A DNA stretch of 64,000 nucleotides, taken from the NCBI GenBank assembly GCA_941918925.1, contig OW799237.1, positions 10,583,201-10,647,200 on the forward strand, read 5' to 3'. The notes beneath the pieces are model-generated. The model did not search any database, was not told where the DNA came from, and saw only the letters and a program-made list of their open reading frames with translations. Below are positions 46,131 to 57,796 of the stretch, in pieces. Position 1 is the stretch's first letter. Each line of letters opens with the position of its first letter. The stretch is from Phyto melanocephala. Its lineage: Eukaryota > Arthropoda > Insecta > Diptera > Rhinophoridae. The position numbers were made by a program, and so were the translations under genes.

Positions 46131-46639
46131 TTTTTTAAATAAGAATGATTTATTTGGCCTTACCGAATCTGATAATACTATTTACCAACATATACATTAG
46201 GGGTACAACTAAAATAAGGGCCTATCACCAACCTGAAGCCAATGTTGTGCTGAAACCGAAAAATGTTTCCTCAGGTCATTTCGGATCAAAAACGTTCCAC
46301 GTTGAAACTGATTTCTGGAAGCCCTTTAAGATTTTCTTTTTATTTTTTCAATATTTTTTTATTTACTAATTATTTAACTAGTTACATTTCATAATGTAAT
46401 TATATGATTATAATCAAAATCACAGTCTAAAAAGTGAAATTACTTAATTTTTTGGAACTTACTGATCCCAAACTTAATTGCATTTGACGCGGAACTTTTT
46501 TTAACCATCTCGAAAATCTAAAGATGAAGTTCTTATTGTTTTTTTATGCACTACATGGTATGGATAGGGCCATTTGATATTTTCAATAATTGTAAAAAGT
46601 TGTATCCCTAATAAACATAGATATAGTGGTCACATCATA
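46131..46639. other. Unclassified DNA, no gene seen
   Basis: 46145-46330 is less AT-rich with an open frame (TTKIRAYHQPEANVVLKPKN). No family is recognised and no ATG-supported exon can be argued. Confidence 0.4.
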
Positions 46640-47870
46640 GCTTAGCCCAGATTTCATATTGAATATTATACGCCATTTTGCTTTTGTATTTCCGATGCCA
46701 TGTTTGACTATGAATTTTTGCATAGTTAGCTGCATTGTACTAGCTAAGCTTTTTCATTTGATATCCATATTGATGAGGTTAAAAAAAAATCCTCCATTTT
46801 GTTTTAGAGACCATTTTAAATTTTTGAACTTTTTAAGAGTTCACTGTAATCAACTGGTAGAGCCCTCTTCATTAATATCAATATTGTATTGTAACTGCTT
46901 AGTTTGACCCATAATCTGCCATTTTAATTTGGGCGCCATATTGTTTTTTTCATTTTTCATAGTTCACTGTATTCCACGGGTCAGAGCTTTTTACTTGATA
47001 CCAATATTAAGGGGGTAGAATTGGCTACATTTTTCTAGTACTAGTTTTGACCCATAAAAAAATAATTGTATGTCATATGGTAGTGGCGCCCATGTAGGGT
47101 TTTAAATTTGCTTATTGTGCTATACATTTTGCTTGTCAAGCTAATTTATTTAATATTTTTATTGCTTCTATGTGTTAATCAGAAACTGAAACAAATCATT
47201 TTTTTTTAGAAATAAGTCCATTGCAATTGTATTTGTGTGATTCTATCTTAGTTACATTTTAACCGATTTATCAGTTTTTCTCGTAAATTAATTTTGAGTG
47301 TAAGATTTGGATTTTGACGTCTTTAGCGTGTCCAAAAATTAATTAAGAGCTTAAGTAGCTTGATATAGGTATTTATAAAAATATACTATTCAAACAGAAT
47401 TTTTGTCTATAACTTTGTCGATTAATAAACTATTCATTCAACAATTCTAGCAAATATCGTATTTACAAATAGTGGCAAACGTGTCTACAAATTATTTTAG
47501 GACGGAAATATGTTGAATTTTATAGTAAAAATATGAGAAAAAAAGGAGGTAGCCATATTTATTTGTCCATATCTCAGAAAATTATGGGGTGATTATGGTT
47601 CATTTGAGTGGTAATTTATTTCTGGTTATTTATAAAAGAATCTGTTTATTATATGGAGCTTCTAAAAGTTGATTTCAAGCAGTACACGGACAGATGGACA
47701 GAAGGATATACGGAAAGACAGATGGACAGAAATACAGACAGACAGACAGACATTTCAGTTATTAGTTTTCAGCAAATATATACTTTGTGGAATCGGAAAG
47801 GAATATTGTAGAAATTATTAGCAGGCTGACAATGCTGTATATACCCTTGGCAACACAGATGAAGGTTATT
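46640..47870 (+). repeat. Second long copy of the dispersed repeat of 11.9 kb
   Basis: It shares, in order, the ATACGCCATTTTGC and GGCGCC(A/C)AT elements, GTCTATAACTTTGTCG, CATATCTCAG, CTTCTAAAAGTTGATTTCAA (47656), ACACGGACAGATGG with a short ACAGACAGAC array (47688-47750), and a tail CTGTATATACCCTTGGCAAC ... ATGAAGGTTAT. Here the minisatellite has not expanded as it has at 12.5 kb. Confidence 0.6.
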
Positions 47871-47994
47871 CAAGTTTTTCATTAAAAAAATAACAATTAA
47901 AAAGAAAATTCTATTAAAATACAATACAAAATGTTTAAAAATTATTTTTTTCTTTTTTATTTAATATTAAAATTTTTTTTAGTTTTTTTTTTAT

Positions 47995-48445
47995 AAACGT
48001 AAAATATTAACTAATTATCTAGGATATTCTCCCATTAATTTTCAAAATTGTTGTTTGTTGGTTGTTGGGTTTAAAAAAATTATAAAAATTAATGGGAGAA
48101 TATTCTAGATAATTAGTAAATATTTTACGTTGATAAAATAATGTTTATTTTTCGGTTGCCCTCAATTATATTTAGTGTTAAGCATGTGTTAGCCAAATAA
48201 AGAGGGACTAGAAAAATAAAATAAATAAAAATTAATAAAAATTGTTTGTTGGGTTTATGAAGAATTTTTAAATTTTGTTTCTTGATTTTTTTTAAATTCT
48301 CATATTGTTTATGAAAATTTTAAATAAAGCTTGTAATAATTTTAAATTTTTTCATAAATTTTGTGGTTTAAAGGTCTACTGATGATCTGGCATAGGCACG
48401 AGTGAAATGCATATAGACCAGATTAAACCCAACAACCAACAAACA
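47995..48445. repeat. Nested inverted repeats
   Basis: Arms at about 47997-48048 and 48079-48131 (CGTAAAATATT(A/T)ACTAATTA ... CTCCCATTAATTTT) are complementary over some 50 bp around a ~30-bp loop. That loop's GTTTGTTGGTTGTTGGGTTT is itself complemented at about 48424-48443 (AAACCCAACAACCAACAAAC). It could be two overlapping MITE-type insertions or a fold-back element. Confidence 0.8.
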
Positions 48446-49061
48446 TAAATTTTTTTTATAAAAATTAAAACTAATTTTTGTAATTAAAAAAGTCATATTT
48501 TGTATTTATAACATTTTCCAAATTAATATATACAAGTGATGTTTTCCAGATGTTTAAAAACAAATCCTGTAGAATATTCTCCACAAAGAACAATATATTT
48601 TAAATAAATGTTAACAAATTTTCGAAATAAACATCCATCATTATTTTAGTTCCATATTCCCTGTACATTAGCAGCAATTTATGGTATGGAATTCCCTATA
48701 AAATACAATTTTCTATAGCTATAACTCAATTGTATTTGAAATTTATTTTAAAGTCATTTCCTTTTAAAAATTTCTTTACGTCGCCTTTCATTTAAATTAA
48801 GTACTTAACAATGAAAGGCTTTTGTCGAGAACACTTGAGATTGCTTGTAACATTGTATGTGTGAAAAAATGTACAGCTCGTTTTTAGTTTTGTCTTTTAA
48901 TGACGCTTTTTCAAATTTGGACTTACAAACGTTTTTGATTTGAGTATTTAGCTTTAAACGGTTTGTGATAAAGTCATCAAGGAATTAGCTAAGCTAAAAT
49001 TATTTTTGACACTAAAAAGGTTTATTTTATTTAAAGTTAATTGATATCCTTCTTTACTTAC
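48446..49061 (-). other. Start of the PKC intron, nothing else seen
   Basis: The intron begins GTAAGTAAAG at 49061 on the minus strand and runs toward lower coordinates. No further C1-domain exon could be found in 1-49061, though a short exon could be missed by eye. Confidence 0.5.
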
Positions 49062-49258
49062 CATATAAAATCCTTGCAGTGTGAACAGAAGGTGGGCTGC
49101 TTAAAGAAGCGGGGTATGAAACAATGGTCTTTGACATTGAAAATATTCTTTTTCTTGAGGGCTCCTTTACGAAGACGGGATTTCATTTTATTTTCACCCA
49201 CCGCCTCATCGACCGTCTGTGCTTGGTCTTCGCCATTGTTTTCGCTCTTTTCAGACAT
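49062..49258 (-). CDS. Pkc53E: First coding exon of a conventional protein kinase C (Pkc53E-like)
   Basis: Conventional PKCs are Ca2+- and diacylglycerol-activated Ser/Thr kinases acting at membranes. This 197-bp exon encodes 65 residues plus two bases: an acidic variable head ([20 protein letters not shown]), then [17 protein letters not shown], the autoinhibitory pseudosubstrate with Ala where a substrate has Ser, then the start of C1[21 protein letters not shown], with its first His and two Cys zinc ligands. It ends ATATG|GTAAGTAAAG, so the Trp after DFI is split across the intron. The start is the first in-frame ATG; the frame is open for 51 codons upstream (Thr/Gln-rich) but contains only a TTG. 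The head and pseudosubstrate resemble Drosophila Pkc53E, not the paralogue inaC. The remaining C1, C2 and kinase exons are outside the visible DNA. Confidence 0.93.
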
Positions 49259-49560
49259 ATTTATTACAGTTCTTGTTGTTGTTGTTTTTATTAATGAAGT
49301 GGTGATGTTTGTTGTTTCTGTTGCTACTTCAACAGTTGATGATTTTGGTGTTTTTGGCTTATTTTCGTTAGGCGTTCCTAGTTGTTGTTGTTGTTGTATA
49401 TTGTAATTCAAACGGTGGATCTTAAAAGTTACTTCAGTAATGATTTACTTTTGTTGTTTTTATTGTAGAATTAGGTGGTTTTGTTGTTAATGTGGCTGCT
49501 ATTTAATCTATTGTTGTTATAACTGTGTTGGTTTCTTAAGTGTATATGTGTTTTGTTTTG
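49259..49560 (-). promoter_or_regulatory. Probable 5' leader upstream of the PKC start
   Basis: On the minus strand this stretch is rich in ACAACAACA and CAAAAAC triplets, the low-structure composition usual for fly 5' leaders, and it runs directly into the ATG at 49258 (AATAAATATG). No TATA box, initiator or upstream splice acceptor can be assigned with confidence. Confidence 0.4.
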
Positions 49561-52408
49561 TTTTGTTTGTTAATCGGTGTTTGGTTGTTGTTCTTTTTGC
49601 TTTGTTGGTGCTTAAATTTTGTATGGATTACCAAAATTTACGTCTTAACAAAGGCGGATTTATATTTATTCTTTTATTTTTACTTCTTTGTTTAATATGC
49701 ATACATATATTTTTGGGTTTTTCCTTCTTAGTACTTGTTGGTGTTATTTTTTTGTCATTTTTTATTTTATTTATTTTTTGTTGTTGCCTTGGTTTATGTG
49801 TTTTTAAACTTTGAATTTGTTGTACTTTATTTTAATAAAATTTTCATTGTTTATTTTAATGTGTACTCGAGAATGCGATTTTTGGTTTGAGTTTTAATTT
49901 GTTAACTATAAACGAGTAGAAAACAAAAACGTTATAATCAACCAGATATTTATTAGCATGTTTGATTAAAATTTTTAATGATTTCACTAGGCTTAAAAAA
50001 TGTATATTTGAAAACATAAAAATTTATGGGGTAAAGATATGAAGTTTCATTCACAGAAGACCTAAGTGGTGGACAAAATTTTGTAAGACACAGCAACGAA
50101 GTTTTTGTAGGAGTATTTTAAATCTTATTGAAGTAGATCTAACATATATAAACACCACGTTCTGCTCTGTTCCTATTGATTTTTCGACTAAAAATGTAAA
50201 AAATATCGTAGCCAATTGCATAGAATTGAAAGCCTGTAACAATAATGATTCTGCAGATATGACGTTAGATATATTTTCTTTGTGTGGCAGTTGCCACGCC
50301 CCCTAATATTATCCCATTTTATTATTGGAATGAATTGTGCAATTTTCGTTAAAATATCTTATAGCAGGTTTGAAAACTTTAACATTTATTGTACCTTTAA
50401 TGAATCATAAAATGTGTTTTAATACCCCCTTCATCCCCCCCAGTGCTCCTATTTTTTTATATTTGGAACAGGACAAATGAGATAAACGTTTAGCAAGCAA
50501 AATTTTATGACTAGAGACGTAATAGTTTCCTAGATATCGCATAGAATATATTTTCTTCTTATCAAAAGTGCCACGCCCAGTGTTTTGTAAATTTCTTTTA
50601 AGCTAAACTTAGTTCAAAATACTAAAAGTTTTAAGACTTTATGTATGACAGGACTCCGGTTATGTAGAAAGAACTGTTGATTATGTATGGAAGGTGGTGG
50701 ACACACCCACTTAAAATTCAAAAAAAAAAACAACCCTACTTTTGAGCTAGATAATTAAAAAAAATTATACAAAACAATTAAGCCGTTCTTCGATTTTAAA
50801 TAAATTAAAAAAGTGGGCATAAAAGTGGCCGCAGTTAATTTTTATTGCCGTAAAAATTTAACTTTTAAAAAAATACGAAAGCAATGCAACCGTTCTTAAG
50901 TGCAATTACTAACGAACAACATTTGATTTGATGTTGTAGATAGAGAAATATGTTAAATTATAAGCGAAAAAAAAACGAGCCGGCTACTCTTTAATGCATA
51001 TAGAACTCATTTTAGTTTTATTATTTTCGTTAAAACTAACAATAGCATTTTAATTGATTTTTTTTTATTTTCTTCAATTTATTTACATATTTGTTATTCT
51101 AAAACAATTTTAACGATTTTATTGGTGTAACAATTTCATTTATTTTTGGTTTTTTTTTAATTAGTTTCTATTAGTTGGTTTTTGCCTCAATCAATTTTCA
51201 AGCTTTTCAATTTCCATGCATAAGTCAATTTTATGACACCTTATTTTACTTAACAAAAACGAAATACAGCCTACATGTAGTGGGTAACGTTAGGGGGTCG
51301 TTTGTTGTTAAACTGGTTTTTACCTTTGAATATATATCAGATTTCTAGCTGTTGTTTTTCACAGCTAGTCACCCTCTTTATATTGTTTTTGTGCTTCCCA
51401 CATATTTTCAGTCCACTTTTCTAATTGTTTCATAAAAGTGTAAATGTTATGGTCAATGTTCTTTTTGTTGTAGTTGCATTCAACACTTCTAATGACCATA
51501 TACTACAAGTGTGGAATATGAGAAAAGCAACAAAAACAAAAGCAGCCTCAATACCAATAAAAATAATACAAATGAATGTTAGAATATTGAAAAATAGTTG
51601 CAATAAAAAGGTCATGATATAAATACAAAAGGCTTTTACATGTTAAAAAAGAAATTAAAAAGTGTTTAAATATTTAATTAAGAATTATTTTTACTACTGC
51701 AATACTCACTGCCAGTACAAACACCATTTTTAATGTGAAGAAAATAAATTTCTTTACTATCAAAAGAGTCAAATAGTAAGTAGGTGAGAAGGAGAGAGAG
51801 TGAGAGTTACACAGGCCATTTTAGAGAAATAGTTTTAATGTTTTTGTTTATTTATTTCACTTTTAATTGATATAACGGCGCCATAGATTAATATACATAA
51901 ACAATGGTTTGTTGTTGTGCCAGTGTTGCCGGGGTAAAAGAAAAATTATTGTAAGGATGTGTAGATATGTTTCAATGTTTCGTTAAAAAACAATTTTAAA
52001 TGAAAATAAACATTTAATCAAAGGTGAAAAACATTAAAAAAATAAAAAGAAAACACAGCAAATTACTTTGCATTGAAAAGAGTAAAGAAACTTGTTTCTG
52101 TTTTTACCATGTGTATTTTCTCTTATGCCCCTCTACAACACTAATCGTAACCAAGGCAGTATAAATGTTTGTTATTGCGTATGTAACACCAAAAAAAAAA
52201 AACTCATTAATGATCCAACTAAGTAAATGTGAACTTTCTGAACTAATTTAGGTCTGTCGGTCTGTCCTTTGTCTGAGGAAAACAATGCCATTCCTAAATT
52301 ATTTTTACAAATTAAAAGATATTCCCTAAAAGTGCTTATTGGTACGAGTTACAGTTTGTTATTGAGAAAGCGCTTAAGTGGTTCAGTGGAAAAAATATTT
52401 ATAGACTA
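49561..52408. other. Upstream DNA, no gene seen
   Basis: AT-rich, with (GTT)n stretches near 49.5-49.8 kb. Scattered CCACGCCC(A/C) motifs (50292, 50571) mark decayed dispersed repeats. No exon recognised. Confidence 0.45.
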
Positions 52409-52533
52409 ACTGCCGTATTCACGAAAAATATTTTAAGGTTTTTTGAAGGCGTATTTAACAAATTTCTGCAAAATAAAATTTCTGTCAAGTAAGCCTTTAA
52501 TAAACCTAAAATAATTTTTATGAATACGGCAGT
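52409..52533. mobile_element. 125-bp MITE with ACTGCCGTATTCA ends
   Basis: ACTGCCGTATTCA at the left and TGAATACGGCAGT at the right are exact complements. Imperfect complementarity continues inward for about 20 more bases (AAAATATTTTAAGGTTTTTTGAAGGC against its partner). A half copy occurs at 56254-56304. No clear target duplication. Confidence 0.78.
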
Positions 52534-52887
52534 GAATTTGTAAAATTTTCATTTTTTCAGAATTTTTATAAAATAATTGTAAAACTATAGCAGGGAATTA
52601 TATAAAAATTTTCCAATTAGTATTTCTCTAAGCAGTATAGGCTTTTGTAAATCAAGCTAAAAATCAATAAAATCATTTTGAAATGAATTATATATTCGGC
52701 AGTATGGAATTATATGTGCCCTTCACCACCTTCATGTGTAGAGGTGCAATAATACGTTGTATTGTGGGTGAGAGTAAATGCATAAAATGCGCATTATGTT
52801 TGATACAACAGCACGTTTTTAAAGAATAGTTGTTGATTACAACTAAACTTAAAAATTTGTTGATACAAAAAAAATTGCTGCAAGTAT

Positions 52888-53460
52888 GTAAGAGCATAAC
52901 TGGAACACGCCATAACCAATTCAACTGATTTGTTTTCTGTTTAATTCTTTATTACCAAGACAAAGATTGTGTTGAAAAACTAGACGTGATTTCATATCGG
53001 TAAAAGCATCAGCTTAAAATGGCTCAGTGGATTTTGCTGATATTAATTTTGTTGCATTTGTAATTACCAGGATAACGTTTATGTTTAAAAGTAGGCGTGG
53101 TATCTTCTATACAAAGAAAATAAGTTGACATCAATTTCCGCATGTTTGTAAGAGCATAACTTAAGAACGTTGAGACAGATTGAACTGTTTCATATATGTA
53201 TTTTATATTCATAATCAAGAGGGCATGGTCCTTGGAAAAAAATTAAAAAATCTATACGTTTTTTTCTTACAATTACAAAATACTACAACATGTTAATATG
53301 TAAGAGCATTACTTGATAATGAGTCGTCCTATTTCGCTGATTCTTTTTATATTGAATTTGTTATAACCTGGAGAAGATTTGTATTGAAAAAAAATTAAAA
53401 AATTGGGGATAGTATATCAAATACAAAGAAAAAATTTTGTCTCAACAATTTGGTGAGGTT
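52888..53460. repeat. Degenerate tandem units with GTAAGAGCATAACT
   Basis: The block GTAAGAGCAT(A/T)ACT followed by a CTGATT/GAACTG-type and AATTTGTTATAACC-type segment recurs from 52888, 53148 and 53300, with a partial unit near 53030. Period is about 130-150 bp with strong divergence. Confidence 0.55.
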
Positions 53461-54110
53461 AAGTTGAGAACATCACGAGCACATTCTCCAATTCTTTTTT
53501 GTTTTACTTTTGCTCTTTTTTGGATCAATTAATTGATGTGTGCCAAATTTCGTCAAATTCTATGAAGAATTACGAGGATAAAAATTCGTGAAAAAATTGG
53601 CGGTCAAAGGGAGGCACCCCTAGCAGTCGACGGATTTTAAAAATTTTTTAATTTTTTTTTTTTACTTTAAATTGAACAAGTGTGCAAAATTTCAACGTTG
53701 TAGGATCACTCCTTCCATTTTTTGGCAGTTAGATGTATGAAGAAATACCACTGTGGGCCGTTAGGCTTCTGGAGTAGAACTTTTTAATTAAAAATGCTTG
53801 AAGCCAATGGCAGCTTTGGTCACCTAAAGTTCACTACCTCTATTGAGAATTTTATAAAATAAAAATGATTATAAAAATTAAAAAGTTAAACTTTTCAGTA
53901 ATTTCAAGGCATTATTTCTTAACATATAAATTTTTAAATTTTTAAAATTAAATATGTATGTTCAGCTATATTCTTTGAAATTACTGAAGGTTACTGAAGT
54001 TTCAGTATAGCTCAACATATCACTGCTGCTGTTTTTTTTTTCATTTTCATTCTGGCATAAATACATTGTTCCTGATAATGTCATAGAATTAAATGAAAAC
54101 TATAGTACAA

Positions 54111-54144
<34 letters not shown>

Positions 54145-55085
54145 ATCAACAACAATGCCAGCAACAAGAAAATGAAAAATATAAAAGATAATGAAAATCG
54201 AACGAAGAATTGTGCAATTTTTAGGAGAAGGTATTCCCAAGGGTATTTATACTGTTTTCGTAAGCATGTATGTATGTGTGTGGTTTTTAAAAGGAGGGAA
54301 ACAAAAAATTTAAGTCAATTTTTAGATCTGACTACTTATAAGGGAAAATATTTTACTACTTTGTTTATGGCATTAGAAAGTTGAGTATATTCCGTTAGAA
54401 TTTGAAATTTCAATTTTGTAATGCTAATGAGGGATAGAAAAGTTATTTATTTTATACTTGTTAAAAAAAGTTCTCTTTTTTTTGATAAAGTGAATATGAA
54501 ATTATGTGAAGGTTGGGAGAAATTTAATGAAAGTTATGGTCAATTATGTTGTTCACTTCAAACGCCAGTGAGAACATCAAATTACTTGTTAATAAAAAAA
54601 ACTATATAACAAAATACAACAAAAAAATTAAGGTCTCTCATAAGAATTAGGCTGGACTGAAGGCAGCCAAATGAAACTTAAAAACGGAGTTTGATAAATA
54701 AAACTTTTGATGGATATAAAGTATTATGTTATTAAGTGTATTATAACTAAAACGTTTTACTGAAATTCTTATTTTACTTACATAAATTATTAAACTAAAA
54801 ATGAATTAATAATAATGAGAAAGCGGGGAAGTCTTCTTAATCCATTGCTATTTTCCCTGTTATTTATTAAAGAACAGCCAAATACAATTGAATTGTAGGA
54901 TGTTTTTATGTATGCTTGCGCCGTAAAAATGTCCCTTTAATGTAGTCAACAAGCTGATCATATCCTTCCACAAAAGGACTTAGACGTTTTAAGTTTTTGG
55001 TGTACTCTTAACGTAATGGAGCCCAATTCCAAAAGGTGCTAATCAATGTGTTTTTTTGTAGATGTTGTATAAACATGAATTAAGT
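53461..55085. other. AT-rich DNA, no gene seen
   Basis: A run of about 32 A residues at 54112-54143 is the only striking feature. It is not preceded by recognisable retroposon sequence. Open frames at 54172-54384 and 54421-54609 have no recognisable domains. Confidence 0.45.
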
Positions 55086-55090
55086 TTAAA

Positions 55091-55573
55091 GGCCTAACTA
55101 TATTATGCTTTTGCTGGCTTAAGCAAATGTGTGGATACACAAAATTAAATGTATGCAACTATATTGTACTTAAGAAACTTTTCGTCAAGTTTCATCAAGT
55201 GTCATTTGCTTAAGCAAACTGCGAATCTGATCGTACTTTGCTTACGAAAATAGATTTTCATTTGATATGTACACACTGTTGCATTATTTAGCACTTTTTT
55301 TATTAAAGTTGTTATTTGTTTTTTTAAATTAGTGAAAAAATGTATAAATTTAATAGTTTATAGTAAAATATTTTTACATTTTACACATTAAATAATAATT
55401 TTGTGACAATATCAATATATTTAGGATATACAGAAATTAAACAGCTTTTGCAAAAGTACAAATATATAATATATCCACCAACAAGTCCTCAAAAATTTGC
55501 TTAAGCATTTGACAGACTTTTCGTTGGTTTTTGACATTAGCTTAAGCCAGCAAAAGCATAATATAGTTAGGCC
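55091..55573. mobile_element. 483-bp MITE with 36-bp perfect inverted ends
   Basis: GGCCTAACTATATTATGCTT followed by TTGCTGGCTTAAGC (55091-55124) is exactly complemented at 55540-55573. TTAAA lies outside both ends (55086-55090 and 55574-55578). Because the flank and terminus overlap palindromically, the real duplication could be TTAA, TA or TTAAA. Extra GCTTAAGC copies occur inside (for example near 55217). No coding sequence, so it is a non-autonomous cut-and-paste element; the TTAA flank hints at a piggyBac-type source. Confidence 0.87.
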
Positions 55574-55578
55574 TTAAA

Positions 55579-57796
55579 GCGCTTATGTGCAAGACACACT
55601 GAAACCCTTCTTCGTTCTTTAAATTCTATTGGGCTCTATACTAAATTATTTTCAACATTTCTCTGTTACTGTTAACAAAGCACGTGCAGTACTTGGATTT
55701 ATGAAATGCTGGGCAAAGGAGTTTACTGACCCAAATTAAAAAAAAAAACATATTGAATACTTCTCTGTTAAGGCCCTTGCAAGAGTACAGTTTAATAATT
55801 TGGGATTTAATGTATTATATTTACAACAATAGCATTAAGTCTGTGCAAACGTTACTCCTTTTATTTTATCTTCGAGGCTAACAGTAGAATCCATTAAACC
55901 TAACGCTTATTAAAGGCCATGACTGACTATCAGATTTAGTCGTTCGATTTGTCAAAAATTTTATGTGTGTTCAGAAATTGTGATAGTATGGACTAAGAAT
56001 TCATATGAATATCGGAAGTGTGTCCGATTTGATAATCTTTTGGAAATTTTCATAAGATAGTAGTTTCTGTGCGATAAGAGTTGCTTTTTGTAAACAGCTA
56101 TAGAAAAAAATTGTTTTTGCATGACAGTTTTGTATGACAGTGTGGCATCCAATTTAAGATTTCGTTGCGACTTTCTCATGTAGGACAGAACTCTATCTTT
56201 GTAGGATAGTCAGTCATGGCCTTAAAAATCTATTTGATTGACGTAAAAAATTTGTCAAATAAGTCTTTAATAAACCTGAGATATTTTTTTAAACTGCGGC
56301 AGTAGTATTGTAAAATCTTAAATAATAATTTTTTTTAAAACCTAAATTTGTTACAAATTGTTATCAAACGTACAGTCTTAAAGCCTGTAAAGAGCTCGAA
56401 TCTACTGGCGGAAATAAAAAAAAAAATTGTGCTATAAATTGTGATGTATTGTAACAAAAACCAAATAAGGCGTTATTTAAAGAAGTGGCAAAAAAATAAA
56501 ATTTCTGAAATTTAATTTTATGATACGATGCGACTCGCTAAAATTTTTTGCGGACAAACTTGGTGTACCTGATCTTAAGGCTTAAGTTATTGTGCCGATT
56601 TAATATTGTAAACATGGACCGCCAGACATTTATTAAATATACGCTATAGAAAGCCTTTTTAATTTTACAGTCTTTATTTATGACGACGATTAAATAATTC
56701 TTGGTTCTCACCGAGACCCTCAGTTAGCTCTATGATATTGACATTTCAATGGATTGTTTTTGGCTGACAGCAGACTTTAGACTTTTCAATTACTTCACTT
56801 CACAGCTGATCGAAGCCAAATAAAAATTTTCGAACTATGGCCATTAAACTTTTATTACTTTTAAATATTGTTCAATAGTTGTATCGCATTTTCCTCTCTT
56901 GCAGTAATAAATTTTGACTGTCATTGGACAAAATATTTTTAAGGACTGTCAGCACTTAGAACCCATTAAATAAATATTTCCACATACTCAACAAATCGTC
57001 TCCATACACATGCAAATATCGATCTCATTATAGATAAAATTGCGAGATTGATTTCAAGTTTTAACACCCGATATCTCACACCAAAATATGCACATATTAA
57101 TGAGTTGATCTCAGCGTAATTTTAAGCCTTTTACCTTTACTAACAAAAATCAGAAAGGTTTTTGCGCTGCTAATTTTTCTTTAAACTAGGTAATATAATA
57201 AATAGATGGCGTTCATATTAAAAATTGATCTTGTACAGTAAGAACAAAGTAGAAAAGGAATTAAAAATTCCTAAGCTCTTTAAATAAATTATGTTTAAGA
57301 TGATAGACGTACATTAGATTAAATAGTAAATAAAGAATTGAACTGAAATATTTCCACATTTAAGAGGTTAACTTTGACAGCTTTTAATCCAACTTGAATT
57401 CAAGCGAGTTAGTCACATATATAATTTTATTAAGACTTATGTTCTGTTTTATAATTTTTGTTTGTGACACTTCTGCATTAGATCAAAGCATTAAAAGTTT
57501 CATGTCATTTAATGAATATTCTGTTGAATTGATATTAATCATACGCCATGTACAAGATTAATAAAAATTTACAAGTGTATACATTTTTAATTTAATTTAA
57601 ATAATCAATTAAAAGAAGAAATTATTGATCTTAAGGTGATTGAAAACTAATTTGTTTTATAGTTTTTTATTAATACAATTTAAGCTACAGATTGACAGTT
57701 AAGTTTGTTAGACTTCATGTTGTTATAGCAAATTGTGCTAGATTACAACATGTGAAAAGTCAGAAAAATTATATAGTGTAGCTTAAAATACTGCCC
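55579..57796. other. AT-rich DNA with a MITE half copy
   Basis: 56254-56304 (GTCTTTAATAAACCTGAGAT ... CTGCGGCAGTA) is a decayed right half of the 52409 MITE. No gene supported. Confidence 0.5.

Noticed and set aside
49259..49411. PKC coding start at 49411
   Set aside because: The codon there is TTG; the first in-frame ATG is at 49258 and matches the expected protein start.
54112..54143. Poly(A) tract as the tail of a processed pseudogene
   Set aside because: No recognisable gene or retroposon sequence precedes it and no target duplication was seen.
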